Notes: a model not told the origin generated them from the letters alone. A DNA stretch of 14,061 nt from JAULZV01 sp964401885 (GCA_964401885.1 CAYOAC010000015.1:1-14061), one strand, 5' to 3'; positions 5,284 through 12,309 are shown, counted from the first letter of the stretch. A program made the numbers and translations.

Positions 5284-7467
5284 ATGAACGACAAATTTCT
5301 TAAACCTTACGAATCCAAAGATGTAGAGTCAAATATATATACACTTTGGGAAAAATCAGGCTTTTTTAACCCTGATATTTGTATAAAAGAAGGTATTACA
5401 AAAAAAGATGCTGAATATTTTTCAATTACGTTACCTCCTCCAAATGTTACTGGAGTTCTTCATCTAGGTCATGCTGTTATGTTAGCAATTGAAGATTCTA
5501 TTGTGAGGTTTGAAAGAATGCGAGGAAAAAGAACTCTTTGGATACCCGGAACAGATCATGCAGCTATCGCAACTCAAACTAAAGTAGAAAAAATTATTCA
5601 AAAAGAAGGAAAAAGAAAATCTGATTTAGGAAGAGAAGATTTCCTAAAAAGAGTTGATCAATTCGCACAAGAAAGTCATGATACTATTGCGTCTCAAATA
5701 AAATCTATGGGAGCTTCTGTTGATTGGTCACGTGAGGCTTTCACTCTTTATAAAACTAGAGAAAAAGCTGTACATACTGCTTTTAAACAAATGTATGATG
5801 ATGGTCTTATTTATCAAGGACACAGAATTGTAAATTGGGATACCAAAGGTCAAACAACTATTTCTGATGATGAAATTATTTATAAAGAAGAAAAAACAAA
5901 ATTTTATTATTTCAAATACGGCCCTTTTGTAATTGGAACCTCAAGACCCGAAACCAAATTCGGTGACAAATATGTTGTTATGCATCCAGATGATACACGA
6001 TACACAGAATATAAACATGGACAAGTTATTAATCTTGAATGGATCAATGGACCAATTACAGCAACTATCATAAAAGATGAATCTATTGATATGGAATTTG
6101 GTACTGGCGTTATGACTATTACTCCTTGGCACAGTAATGTCGATTTTGAAATTGCAGAAAGACACAAATTAGATAAAGAACAAATCATTGATAAATATGG
6201 AAAACTACTACCTATCGCAGGAGAATTTGAAGGAATGAAGATTACTGACGCAAGAGAAAAAATTGTTGAAAAACTTCGTTCAAAAGGTTTGGTAGAAAAA
6301 GAAGAAGATTATGTTCACAATATTGCCACAGCAGAAAGAACAGACGGTATTATAGAACCCCAAATAATGAAACAATGGTTTATAGATGTAAACAAAAAAT
6401 TCAAAATTAAAAAATCTAATTTGAATGAAGTATCTGACAGTCAGGAAGTTTCATTAAAGGAACTAATGCAAAAAGCAGTTTCTTCAAATCAAATAGAAAT
6501 TTTACCTGAAAGATTTAATAAAATTTATTTCCACTGGATTGATAATTTAAGAGATTGGTGTATTTCAAGACAAATTTGGTATGGTCACCAAATTCCTGTT
6601 TGGTATAAAGGTTCAGAAATTTTTGTTGGTACTGAAGCGCCAGATGAAAGCGGCTGGATTCAAGATGAAGATACGCTTGATACTTGGTTCTCATCCGGAT
6701 TGTGGACATTTTCTACTCTTGGCTGGCCAGACAAAACAGAAGATTTTCTTAATTATCATCCAACCAATCTTCTTGAAACAGGATATGATATTTTATTTTT
6801 CTGGGTAGCCAGAATGATTCTTATGAGTACTTATTTAATTGGAGATATTCCATTTAAAACTGTTTATCTTCATGGTTTGGTAAGAGACTCTAAAGGTAAA
6901 AAAATGAGTAAATCTGTTGGCAACGCAGTTGATCCAGTTGAATTAATTGAAAAATATGGAGCAGATGCAGTAAGAATGTCTTTACTTATAGGAGTTGGTC
7001 CTGGAAGTGATTCTAATTTTTCAGAAGACAAAGTAAGGGCTTACAAGAAGTTTGCAAACAAAATTTGGAATGCAACTCGCTTTGTATTAGAGCAAACATC
7101 AGATGAAGATATAAATAAACCAGAAAATATTTCTGCACAAGATGAAAATTCAATTAAAGAATTTAATAATCTTATTCTAGAAATTACAAAAGAAATTGAA
7201 GAATATAAACTATATCTCGTAAGTGAAAAACTTTATCATTATTTCTGGCACACTTTTGCAGATATCATTATAGAAGATTGTAAAAAAAGAATTCAAAATC
7301 CAGTATCAAAAGAAGACAGTGATTCAGCAAAATATCTTCTTAGATTTCTATTAATAAATCAATTAAAAGCTCTCCACCCTTTTATGCCATTTATCACAGA
7401 AGAAATATGGCAAACAATTCACAAAGATAATACAATGCTTATGGTGACTCTTTGGCCAAATTATTAA
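5284..7467 (+). CDS. valS: Valyl-tRNA synthetase, short C-terminus
   Basis: Class I synthetase that charges tRNA-Val and edits mischarged Thr-tRNA. The HIGH box is in PPPNVTGVLHLGHA (51-64) and KMSKS at about 540-544; the editing domain shows GTSRPETKFGD (about 218-228) and GTGVMTITPWH. I start it at ATG 5284, giving 727 aa; the frame is open back to 5131, but that would run through the terminator and place the start upstream of the promoter. ATG 5275 lies within the -10 box. Typical bacterial ValS has about 880-950 aa. This one stops at MLMVTLWPNY, within the anticodon-binding part, so the C-terminal coiled-coil tRNA-binding arm is absent. The stop is 3 nt before prsW; the two are surely co-transcribed. 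Confidence 0.96.
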   Translation: MNDKFLKPYESKDVESNIYTLWEKSGFFNPDICIKEGITKKDAEYFSITLPPPNVTGVLHLGHAVMLAIEDSIVRFERMRGKRTLWIPGTDHAAIATQTKVEKIIQKEGKRKSDLGREDFLKRVDQFAQESHDTIASQIKSMGASVDWSREAFTLYKTREKAVHTAFKQMYDDGLIYQGHRIVNWDTKGQTTISDDEIIYKEEKTKFYYFKYGPFVIGTSRPETKFGDKYVVMHPDDTRYTEYKHGQVINLEWINGPITATIIKDESIDMEFGTGVMTITPWHSNVDFEIAERHKLDKEQIIDKYGKLLPIAGEFEGMKITDAREKIVEKLRSKGLVEKEEDYVHNIATAERTDGIIEPQIMKQWFIDVNKKFKIKKSNLNEVSDSQEVSLKELMQKAVSSNQIEILPERFNKIYFHWIDNLRDWCISRQIWYGHQIPVWYKGSEIFVGTEAPDESGWIQDEDTLDTWFSSGLWTFSTLGWPDKTEDFLNYHPTNLLETGYDILFFWVARMILMSTYLIGDIPFKTVYLHGLVRDSKGKKMSKSVGNAVDPVELIEKYGADAVRMSLLIGVGPGSDSNFSEDKVRAYKKFANKIWNATRFVLEQTSDEDINKPENISAQDENSIKEFNNLILEITKEIEEYKLYLVSEKLYHYFWHTFADIIIEDCKKRIQNPVSKEDSDSAKYLLRFLLINQLKALHPFMPFITEEIWQTIHKDNTMLMVTLWPNY

Positions 7468-7470
7468 TTC

Positions 7471-8235
7471 ATGGATATATTTAACACAATATTTTTTGCA
7501 TTTTTATTGGGTATAATTCCCGCCTTAATTTGGCTATGGTTTTGGCTTAGAGAAGATTCTGAACATCCCGAACCAAGGTCCTATATTCTACTAACTTTCT
7601 TTTATGGTTCATTAATGGTTCCAATAGCTTTTATATTACAGATATTATCAAATAATCTTTTTGGGGTTCAAAACACTGATGAAGTTAAAGGTCTTCCTTT
7701 TATTTTTACTTTTGCCATTATATTTGTTTGGGCAGGAATTGAAGAATATCTAAAATATAAAGCAGCTTGGCATGGTGGTCTTAATAAAAAAATTACAGAT
7801 GAAGCAGTGGATGTTCCTATTTATATGATATCTGCAGCTCTAGGTTTTGCAGCAATCGAAACAGCTCTATTTTTAATAGAACCAATTAGAGATTTAAATA
7901 TACAAACAATTATTACAACATCAAAACTTAGATTTATTGGAGCAGCATTAGTTCATGTATCTTCATCTGCATTAATGGGAATTTTTATTGGCTATTCTCT
8001 TTTTTTTACAAAAGAAATGAGAAAAAGATATGCAATATCAGGTTTTATACTAGCAACTATGTTGCACGCATTGTTTAATTTATTTATAATTAAAGGTAGT
8101 AAAAACTCGTTCATAGGTTTTCTGATAATCTGGTTGTTTGTTGTCCTGATAATAGTTTTGTTCGAGTATATTAAAAAAATTAAAGTAAGCGAAATAAACA
8201 ATGTTTGGAAAAAAGAAAAAGAAAACATTAATTGA
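7471..8235 (+). CDS. PrsW-family intramembrane metalloprotease
   Basis: The product is 254 aa with about seven to eight membrane segments. Family signatures are all present: the EExxK motif GIEEYLKYKAAW (E91, E92, K95), the second glutamate in ALGFAAIETALF (E130), and two histidines in GAALVHVSSSAL (H162) and ATMLHALFN (H199). PrsW proteins cleave membrane substrates in the lipid bilayer; in Bacillus PrsW cuts the anti-sigma factor RsiW. No sigma or anti-sigma gene is visible here, so the substrate is unknown. The start lies 3 nt after the valS stop with no Shine-Dalgarno site. The end overlaps hsp20 by 35 nt in another frame, so the three genes form one operon. Confidence 0.92.
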   Translation: MDIFNTIFFAFLLGIIPALIWLWFWLREDSEHPEPRSYILLTFFYGSLMVPIAFILQILSNNLFGVQNTDEVKGLPFIFTFAIIFVWAGIEEYLKYKAAWHGGLNKKITDEAVDVPIYMISAALGFAAIETALFLIEPIRDLNIQTIITTSKLRFIGAALVHVSSSALMGIFIGYSLFFTKEMRKRYAISGFILATMLHALFNLFIIKGSKNSFIGFLIIWLFVVLIIVLFEYIKKIKVSEINNVWKKEKENIN

Positions 8236-8761
8236 AAGATTAACCGGAGCAATACATCTAGATGAAGATGATGATTTTGAAGTTGAAGAAGAACCTCCTC
8301 AGAAAAGAAATCAAATTCACCACCCCGGATATCAAAATCAATATATACAGCCAGAACCACAATCTTCAAGACATCTTAATTTTGCGCATTCAACTCCAAG
8401 TACAATGTATGAGGAAGAGCTTGCAGAAGAAATTGGTGAACTTTCAATTGATGTAATAAATTCATCCGATTCTATAATTGTAAAAGCCATGATTGCTGGA
8501 GTTAAACCTTCTGATATAGATGTTGATATAACAAGAGACTCAATAACTCTTAAAGCAACACGAAGTGATGAGCATGAGATAGAAGAAGAAAATTTTCATG
8601 TTCGGGAATTATATTGGGGTACTTTTGCAAGAACAATTTCACTACCAGAAGAAGTTGATGTAGATCTTGCTGAAGCCAAAGAAAAACACGGACTACTTGT
8701 TATCACTCTTCCGAAGCTAGATAAACATAGAAAGGCTAAGTTACAGATTAAAAGTAATTAG
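8201..8761 (+). CDS. Hsp20/alpha-crystallin small heat shock protein
   Basis: The product is 186 aa. An alpha-crystallin domain spans about 80-180: GELSIDVINSSDSIIVKAMIAG... style beta strands, SDIDVDITRDSITLKATR, the HVRELYWGTFARTISLPEEVD block, and the closing G-L-L-V-I-T-L-P. Small heat shock proteins bind unfolding proteins without ATP. The N-terminal extension is unusual: MFGKKKKK then IERLTGAI, an acidic run DEDDD and a Q/H/P-rich linker to about 68. No C-terminal I-x-I motif is visible, so oligomer assembly may differ. The start lies inside prsW; the K-rich start and lack of another Met before residue 69 support it. The gene is last in the valS operon and is followed by a very long inverted repeat. 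Confidence 0.93.
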   Translation: MFGKKKKKTLIERLTGAIHLDEDDDFEVEEEPPQKRNQIHHPGYQNQYIQPEPQSSRHLNFAHSTPSTMYEEELAEEIGELSIDVINSSDSIIVKAMIAGVKPSDIDVDITRDSITLKATRSDEHEIEEENFHVRELYWGTFARTISLPEEVDVDLAEAKEKHGLLVITLPKLDKHRKAKLQIKSN

Positions 8762-8768
8762 TATTCTA

Positions 8769-8862
8769 AAATAGTAAGTAAAAATATAAACAAAAAAGTA
8801 AGTCCTCGGGTCGTTTCACTCAACCAGACTTACTTTTTTGTTTATATTTTTACTTACTATTT
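8769..8862. terminator. Perfect 36-bp inverted repeat after hsp20
   Basis: Positions 8769-8804 are the exact reverse complement of 8827-8862, with a 22-nt loop (8805-8826) that is much richer in GC than the arms. It begins 8 nt after the hsp20 stop and could end the valS-prsW-hsp20 transcript, but it is far longer than an ordinary terminator stem and symmetrical. It might also be a miniature mobile element or a processed hairpin RNA. Confidence 0.75.
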
Positions 8863-8940
8863 ATACGCAGAAACCGGCGATTACGCCACCTTGCTCAAAA
8901 AAATTTCGGTACTTTTTGTTTTAAAGAAATATTTTATTAT

Positions 8941-8970
8941 TTGACTAATTACGTATTTTTGTACTAATAT
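8941..8970 (+). promoter_or_regulatory. Promoter of the 8997 gene
   Basis: TTGACT (8941-8946), an 18-nt spacer, TAATAT (8965-8970). The expected leader is about 20 nt and carries no Shine-Dalgarno site, unlike the leaderless genes nearby. The 235-nt gap 8762-8996 holds only the long inverted repeat and this promoter. Confidence 0.55.
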
Positions 8971-8996
8971 AGCGAAGAAACAACTGATCTATCTAC

Positions 8997-9461
8997 ATGA
9001 ACACATTTACAAATATGGCTATTTTTTTGGCACAACAAGATGAACTTGTAAAAGCAAGAATGGTAAAAACTGCATTAGTGTTAGGACTATTACAAAAAGA
9101 AATCGATAAAGATCCTAAAATTTTACATCTAGGAGGACCAAGTTATGGTTTTGTAAACCTTAATGGTCTTATAAACCAAAATGATTCATTGATTTGCATA
9201 TCTTTAATAAGTGAAAGTGACTGGCATTTTGGTGTAATCCGCAACTGGGAAGATGAAAAGTATACTCCTAGAATAGGATTATTTCGTCGAGCTAATTACC
9301 CTAGCCATGGTGAATTACTAAAAAAGGTAGTTATTCCGATCCAGAATCCTCGAGATATCAAATATCGAATTGATTCAGCTTGGGTAGATTGGATTATTGG
9401 ATCAATTAACACCTCCGAAGACGCTGTTAGTTTTTTGAGAATGTTAAACAGTCGAAATTAA
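8997..9461 (+). CDS. Unrecognised 154-aa soluble protein
   Basis: I do not recognise this family. The product has no signal peptide, membrane segment or cysteine pair. It starts with a helical part (AIFLAQQDELVKARMVKTALVLGLLQKEI, written here as a region of residues about 8-37), then a likely beta-rich part around ILHLGGPSYGFVNLNG (43-58) and SLICISLISESDWHFGVI (64-81), and ends with WVDWIIGSINTSEDAVSFL (128-146), again helical. Tryptophan at 76, 83, 128 and 131 suggests a folded core. It has its own promoter and its own terminator, so it is monocistronic. Codon use and AT content look like the chromosome around it. Confidence 0.8.
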   Translation: MNTFTNMAIFLAQQDELVKARMVKTALVLGLLQKEIDKDPKILHLGGPSYGFVNLNGLINQNDSLICISLISESDWHFGVIRNWEDEKYTPRIGLFRRANYPSHGELLKKVVIPIQNPRDIKYRIDSAWVDWIIGSINTSEDAVSFLRMLNSRN

Positions 9462-9477
9462 ATCCCAATAGATTTCC

Positions 9478-9516
9478 AAAATCTCAAGCATCGAAATTGC
9501 TTGAGATTTTTTATTT
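9478..9516 (+). terminator. Intrinsic terminator of the 8997 gene
   Basis: A perfect 13-bp stem (9478-9490 with 9498-9510, AAAATCTCAAGCA/TGCTTGAGATTTT) with loop TCGAAAT runs into TTATTT. It begins 16 nt after the stop codon and may also serve transcription from the tRNA-Phe side. Confidence 0.88.
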
Positions 9517-9529
9517 AATTATTCATCCT

Positions 9530-9605
9530 TGGTGTCAGGAACCGGGTTCGAACCGGTGACCCTTCGCTCTTCAGGCGAATGCTCTACCAACTGAGCTATC
9601 CTGAC
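9530..9605 (-). tRNA. tRNA-Phe (GAA), CCA encoded
   Basis: A 76-nt cloverleaf on the minus strand. Acceptor GTCAGGA/TCCTGAC, D-stem GCTC/GAGC, anticodon stem TTCGC/GCGAA with loop CTGAAGA giving anticodon GAA, T-stem CCGGG-type with TTCGAA. The genome encodes the terminal A-CCA. A damaged partial copy lies just upstream (9627-9693). Confidence 0.95.
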
Positions 9606-9626
9606 ATGCTTGTCTTTTTCTAAAAT

Positions 9627-9693
9627 GGTGAATGTCTCTACCCTGCCACTTGGCCCGTCCCCACGGCAGTCAAGTGGCTAGGAGCTATCCTGA
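9627..9693 (-). pseudogene. Broken partial tRNA-Phe copy with a hairpin in the D-loop
   Basis: On the minus strand, 9693-9682 reads TCAGGATAGCTC, identical to the tRNA-Phe 5' region, and 9642-9627 reads GGTAGAGACATTCACC, which matches GGTAGAGCATTCGCC of tRNA-Phe with a one-base insertion and one change. Between the two parts, at the D-loop, lies a 39-nt GC-rich block containing GCCACTTG/CAAGTGGC (9645-9652 with 9671-9678). The anticodon arm and the 3' half are missing, so it cannot make a tRNA. Confidence 0.65.
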
Positions 9694-9710
9694 AATGTTT
9701 TTAAAAAAAC

Positions 9711-9989
9711 TTATTTTTTAGGTTTCAAAAAATTTAAAATATCTGATTGGTTAAAAGACCCAACAGATTCTGTTAAACCTTGAAACTTAAGATATTCTTT
9801 CTTAACTTGATTATACACAGGTTCGATAAAAACATATGCATAATAGAAAACCCCAATAAATAGAAGTATTTTTAAGATTCCAAACCAAAAATCAAAGGTT
9901 TGTCTTCTTTGCATACTGCGAAGCATTTTGTTCCCTTGATCTACTTTGTCTTCTATTTCTTCTAATCGATTTTCTATGTCTAATGACAT
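9711..9989 (-). CDS. Small coiled-coil membrane protein, unknown function
   Basis: The product is 92 aa and of no family I can name. Residues 1-30 (MSLDIENRLEEIEDKVDQGN and on) look like a short coiled coil with heptad-spaced I, L and V. A single membrane helix follows at about 33-54 (FWFGILKILLFIGVFYYAYVF). The tail is polar and lysine-rich (YNQVKKEYLKF, then FLKPKK at the end). This coiled-coil plus single-helix layout is common among small CPR proteins. The start is strongly supported by TTGAAA-17-TATAAT with the -10 ending 7 nt before the ATG. It stands alone. Confidence 0.8.
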   Translation of the reverse strand: MSLDIENRLEEIEDKVDQGNKMLRSMQRRQTFDFWFGILKILLFIGVFYYAYVFIEPVYNQVKKEYLKFQGLTESVGSFNQSDILNFLKPKK

Positions 9990-9996
9990 AAAATGT

Positions 9997-10025
9997 ATTA
10001 TATTTCAAAACAGGATATATTTCAA
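9997..10025 (-). promoter_or_regulatory. Promoter of the 9711-9989 gene
   Basis: On the minus strand TTGAAA (10020-10025), a 17-nt spacer, consensus TATAAT (9997-10002), then 7 nt to the ATG. This is the best textbook promoter in the window and still leaves no 5' leader. Confidence 0.8.
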
Positions 10026-10030
10026 GCCTC

Positions 10031-10095
10031 AAAATATGTTATAGTATTCCCTGTGGATATCATTTGCCCTTGTAAGAAAATCTTGCGAGGGTTGC
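10031..10095 (+). repeat. Degraded duplicate of the tRNA-Arg promoter and 5' end
   Basis: AAAATATGTTATA at 10031-10043 recurs exactly at 10110-10122, and TTTGCCCTTGTA (10063-10074) matches CTTGCCCTCGTA at the tRNA-Arg start, with nearly equal spacing (35 and 34 nt). The copy carries its own TGT-TATAGT extended -10 (10037-10045), followed by a hairpin CCCTTGTAAG/CTTGCGAGGG (10067-10076 with 10082-10091, two G-U pairs). It may be a dead tRNA fragment or a small hairpin RNA. Confidence 0.5.
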
Positions 10096-10103
10096 ATTCG
10101 GAA

Positions 10104-10132
10104 ATAATGAAAATATGTTATATTTTCATTAT
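10104..10132. repeat. Perfect 13-bp AT-rich palindrome before tRNA-Arg
   Basis: ATAATGAAAATAT (10104-10116) and ATATTTTCATTAT (10120-10132) around loop GTT. It overlaps the TGT-TATATT extended -10 (10116-10124) that would drive tRNA-Arg, so it could be an operator or a cruciform at the promoter. It lacks a T-run, so it is not a terminator. Confidence 0.6.
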
Positions 10133-10143
10133 GTTCCTCACTT

Positions 10144-10218
10144 GCCCTCGTAGTTAAATGGATATAACAGTCCCGTCCTAAGGGATAGTTGTTGGTTCGA
10201 TTCCTGCCGGGGGCACCA
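10144..10218 (+). tRNA. tRNA-Arg (CCT), CCA encoded
   Basis: Acceptor GCCCTCG/CGGGGGC (one T-G), D-stem GTTA/TAAC, anticodon stem GTCCC/GGGAT with loop GTCCTAA giving anticodon CCT, T-loop TTCGATT, and encoded A-CCA. The T-stem GTTGG/CCTGC has a T-T mismatch in its middle, which is unusual. The gene sits at the edge of the accessory segment carrying a serine recombinase. Confidence 0.9.
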
Positions 10219-10226
10219 GTTAGAGA

Positions 10227-10250
10227 GACTACCGAGAGGGGTCATTTTTT
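10227..10250 (+). terminator. Probable terminator of tRNA-Arg
   Basis: A short stem GACT-CC/GGGGTC with one bulged A and a GAGA loop, followed by ATTTTTT. It contains CGAGAGGGGTC, an 11-mer that recurs at 13101-13111. Confidence 0.5.
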
Positions 10251-10284
10251 CTCTTTTTAATATTTTAGGTCTACAAAAAGGAAT

Positions 10285-10313
10285 TTCCAATTCTTTTGTA
10301 TTTGGGGTATAAT
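10285..10313 (+). promoter_or_regulatory. Promoter of the 10322 gene
   Basis: Weak TTCCAA (10285-10290), a 17-nt spacer, consensus TATAAT (10308-10313), then 8 nt to ATG 10322. Confidence 0.6.
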
Positions 10314-10321
10314 TTGTGAAT

Positions 10322-11011
10322 ATGGAAAAATACGATATGTCAAATAATTCCTTGGATTCTCTTGAAAATGGTGGCGAAACCGAAACGTTACATGATGTTG
10401 ATGAAAGCCTTATTAACTTAGGAGATTCTTATTTAAAGAGAGGTGATTTGTATGAAGCTTACGATGCCTATTTAGAGTCTGGCTCCAAAGAAAAGTTAAT
10501 TGAGTTTGGAGATTTTTTGGCAGAAAAAGCATTGATAGAATTTGATAATGATCTACAAGAATATCTCAACGCGAAACCTGGGTGGAGACTTTGGGCGAAT
10601 GGGAACCCGAGCCTTATAAAAAAAGCTGTTGACTGCTATAAAGCAGCGAATGCAAAGGAAAAACTAATTGACCTCGGGGATTTGTTGGTAGAAAAAAAGG
10701 GTCATTATTTTAGTCTTATTGTAGATGTTTATGCCGCGGCGAAAGCAAAAGACAAATTAGTTGAATTTGGGGACTGGCTCAGTATGGTAGACATTGATCC
10801 AAATAATCCGAAGGATGATCATTTGGATCGTCTGCAAGTAGTTTGGGCATATGAGGCGGCAGGTGATAAAAAGAGATTGATTGATTTTAGAAATGGTTTA
10901 GATTACTCAAGAGGGTTAGGATTAAGAGCTGCTGGACCTGTTGAAGCTGCTATAGAAAGATTAGAAAAAAAAGAAAAATTCAATATTGATAAGTTTGATC
11001 CATCAATATAA
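10322..11011 (+). CDS. Helical repeat protein, unknown function
   Basis: The product is 229 aa. It shows at least four degenerate helical repeats of a TPR/Sel1-like kind with a shared pattern Y-x-A-(8)-K-L-I-(E/D)-x-G-D-x-L: EAYDAYLESGSKEKLIEFGD (45-64), CYKAANAKEKLIDLGDLL (105-122), VYAAAKAKDKLVEFGDWL (136-153) and AYEAAGDKKRLIDFRNGL (176-193). The spacing between copies is uneven (about 60, 31 and 40). No signal peptide or membrane segment is visible, so it is probably a cytoplasmic binding scaffold. I use ATG 10322, since the -10 box ends 8 nt upstream; a GTG at 10316 would precede the predicted transcript start. It converges on the recombinase with only 29 nt between them. I do not recognise a named family. 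Confidence 0.8.
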   Translation: MEKYDMSNNSLDSLENGGETETLHDVDESLINLGDSYLKRGDLYEAYDAYLESGSKEKLIEFGDFLAEKALIEFDNDLQEYLNAKPGWRLWANGNPSLIKKAVDCYKAANAKEKLIDLGDLLVEKKGHYFSLIVDVYAAAKAKDKLVEFGDWLSMVDIDPNNPKDDHLDRLQVVWAYEAAGDKKRLIDFRNGLDYSRGLGLRAAGPVEAAIERLEKKEKFNIDKFDPSI

Positions 11012-11040
11012 AAGCATATTAAATATACAATTATATTTGT

Positions 11041-12309
11041 CTAAAATTTTATTTTTCTGTCATCTAAATAAATTTTACTTCTCAAACACCCCAGCAACTC
11101 CCACTTCTCCTCAATCTTCCCATCCCTCAAAATATATTTCGCATAATTTCTGATATCTATATCAGTTGTCTCCAATTTATTTTTATTTCCCATAAGTGAT
11201 GACTGAAATCTTTTTATTCTCTGCACCTCTTCCTTTATCTTCTCCTTCATCGCAATCTCATCCAGCCTGATCGTGTCCATGAGACTGGCAAGTTGCTCAA
11301 TCAATACTTCTTCTCTCACGATAGGATTCCTGCACTTGGAATCATTGTGCTTGGTGCACATATAGTACACGTACCTATTCACATCTCCGTTCTTTAATTT
11401 CTTGAACTTCTCATCGGCAGTTATTCCAGAACCACAGACTCCGCAGGTCATCATTCTTGTGAAGGCGAACTCTTTGTCCGTTTTACTAATGACATGGTTC
11501 GCGATGTTCTCCTGAACCATATCAAACAGTTCCTTGGTGATGATTGGTTCGTGAATTCCCTTGAACCACTGGTTGCTCTTCTTCGGGTACTCAAACATTC
11601 CGTAATAGAAGGTGTTGCGGAGGAGGATATACACATTGCTCAGTGTCATGTGCTTTCCACTCTTGGTCTTGAAGTTCCTGTCTCTGAGCCACTGGTACAA
11701 TTGCCTTCCCGAGTATTTTTCATACGCGACCTTCTCAAACATCTTCCTGACCATGGTTGTCCTCTGCGCATCCTTCTCCACGTGGCATCTCCTGTCCACG
11801 TTCTTCGAATTAAGGTATCCTGTGGGTGCAGTACAGGGCCACAGGCCCATCTCACATCTTGCTCTCAGTCCTCGCTTCACATTGATCACCTTGTTATCAT
11901 TCTCAAGCTTCGCCTGACTCCCTAGAATCATTAATAAGAACTTCTCATTGGGGCTATTGGTGAACCGTTGTCCGTATGTCCTGATATCAATAAGTTTTCC
12001 TTGATCCATCAGATCTACAATTCTTCCAAGGTCTCCTGCATTTCTTGAAATCCTATCTGGTGCCCATGTGAGTATTCCATTGTATTTGTCTTGTTTTATT
12101 TCTTCCACAATCTCATTGAATATCGGTCTTTGATTTGCTTCCTTTGCTGAGTGGGATTCTTTCTTTGTTTCTACTATTTCTAAATTCTCTTTTTCTGCAA
12201 TCTGAAGCATTTCTTTAATCTGACTATCTATTGAGAGTATCTGTGCTTCTTCCGATTCAGTACTCTTTCTTGCATACAATACATACCTTGTTTTTACTTC
12301 ATTTTGCAT
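11041..12309 (-). CDS. Large serine recombinase (site-specific integrase)
   Basis: The product is 422 aa. The resolvase/invertase catalytic domain spans about 7-145: YARKST with the nucleophile S16, the APDRISRN block (83-90) with active-site arginines, and LGSQAKLENDNKVINVKRGL leading into helix E. A recombinase domain follows (APTGY at 161-165, GMFEYPKKSNQWFKG about 237-251). A zinc ribbon has C289, C292, C318 and C326. A coiled-coil-like segment and a compact C-terminus finish it. Such enzymes join attP and attB sites in one direction. At 422 aa it is at the short end of the large group but has no frame damage. The middle of the gene is visibly richer in GC than its ends and neighbours, hinting at transfer. 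It lies between a repeat protein and a toxin-antitoxin pair. Confidence 0.93.
   Translation of the reverse strand: MQNEVKTRYVLYARKSTESEEAQILSIDSQIKEMLQIAEKENLEIVETKKESHSAKEANQRPIFNEIVEEIKQDKYNGILTWAPDRISRNAGDLGRIVDLMDQGKLIDIRTYGQRFTNSPNEKFLLMILGSQAKLENDNKVINVKRGLRARCEMGLWPCTAPTGYLNSKNVDRRCHVEKDAQRTTMVRKMFEKVAYEKYSGRQLYQWLRDRNFKTKSGKHMTLSNVYILLRNTFYYGMFEYPKKSNQWFKGIHEPIITKELFDMVQENIANHVISKTDKEFAFTRMMTCGVCGSGITADEKFKKLKNGDVNRYVYYMCTKHNDSKCRNPIVREEVLIEQLASLMDTIRLDEIAMKEKIKEEVQRIKRFQSSLMGNKNKLETTDIDIRNYAKYILRDGKIEEKWELLGCLRSKIYLDDRKIKF

Noticed and set aside
11451..11925. Several open frames in the recombinase region on both strands
   Set aside because: They are shadows of the recombinase gene caused by its higher GC content; their translations look random.
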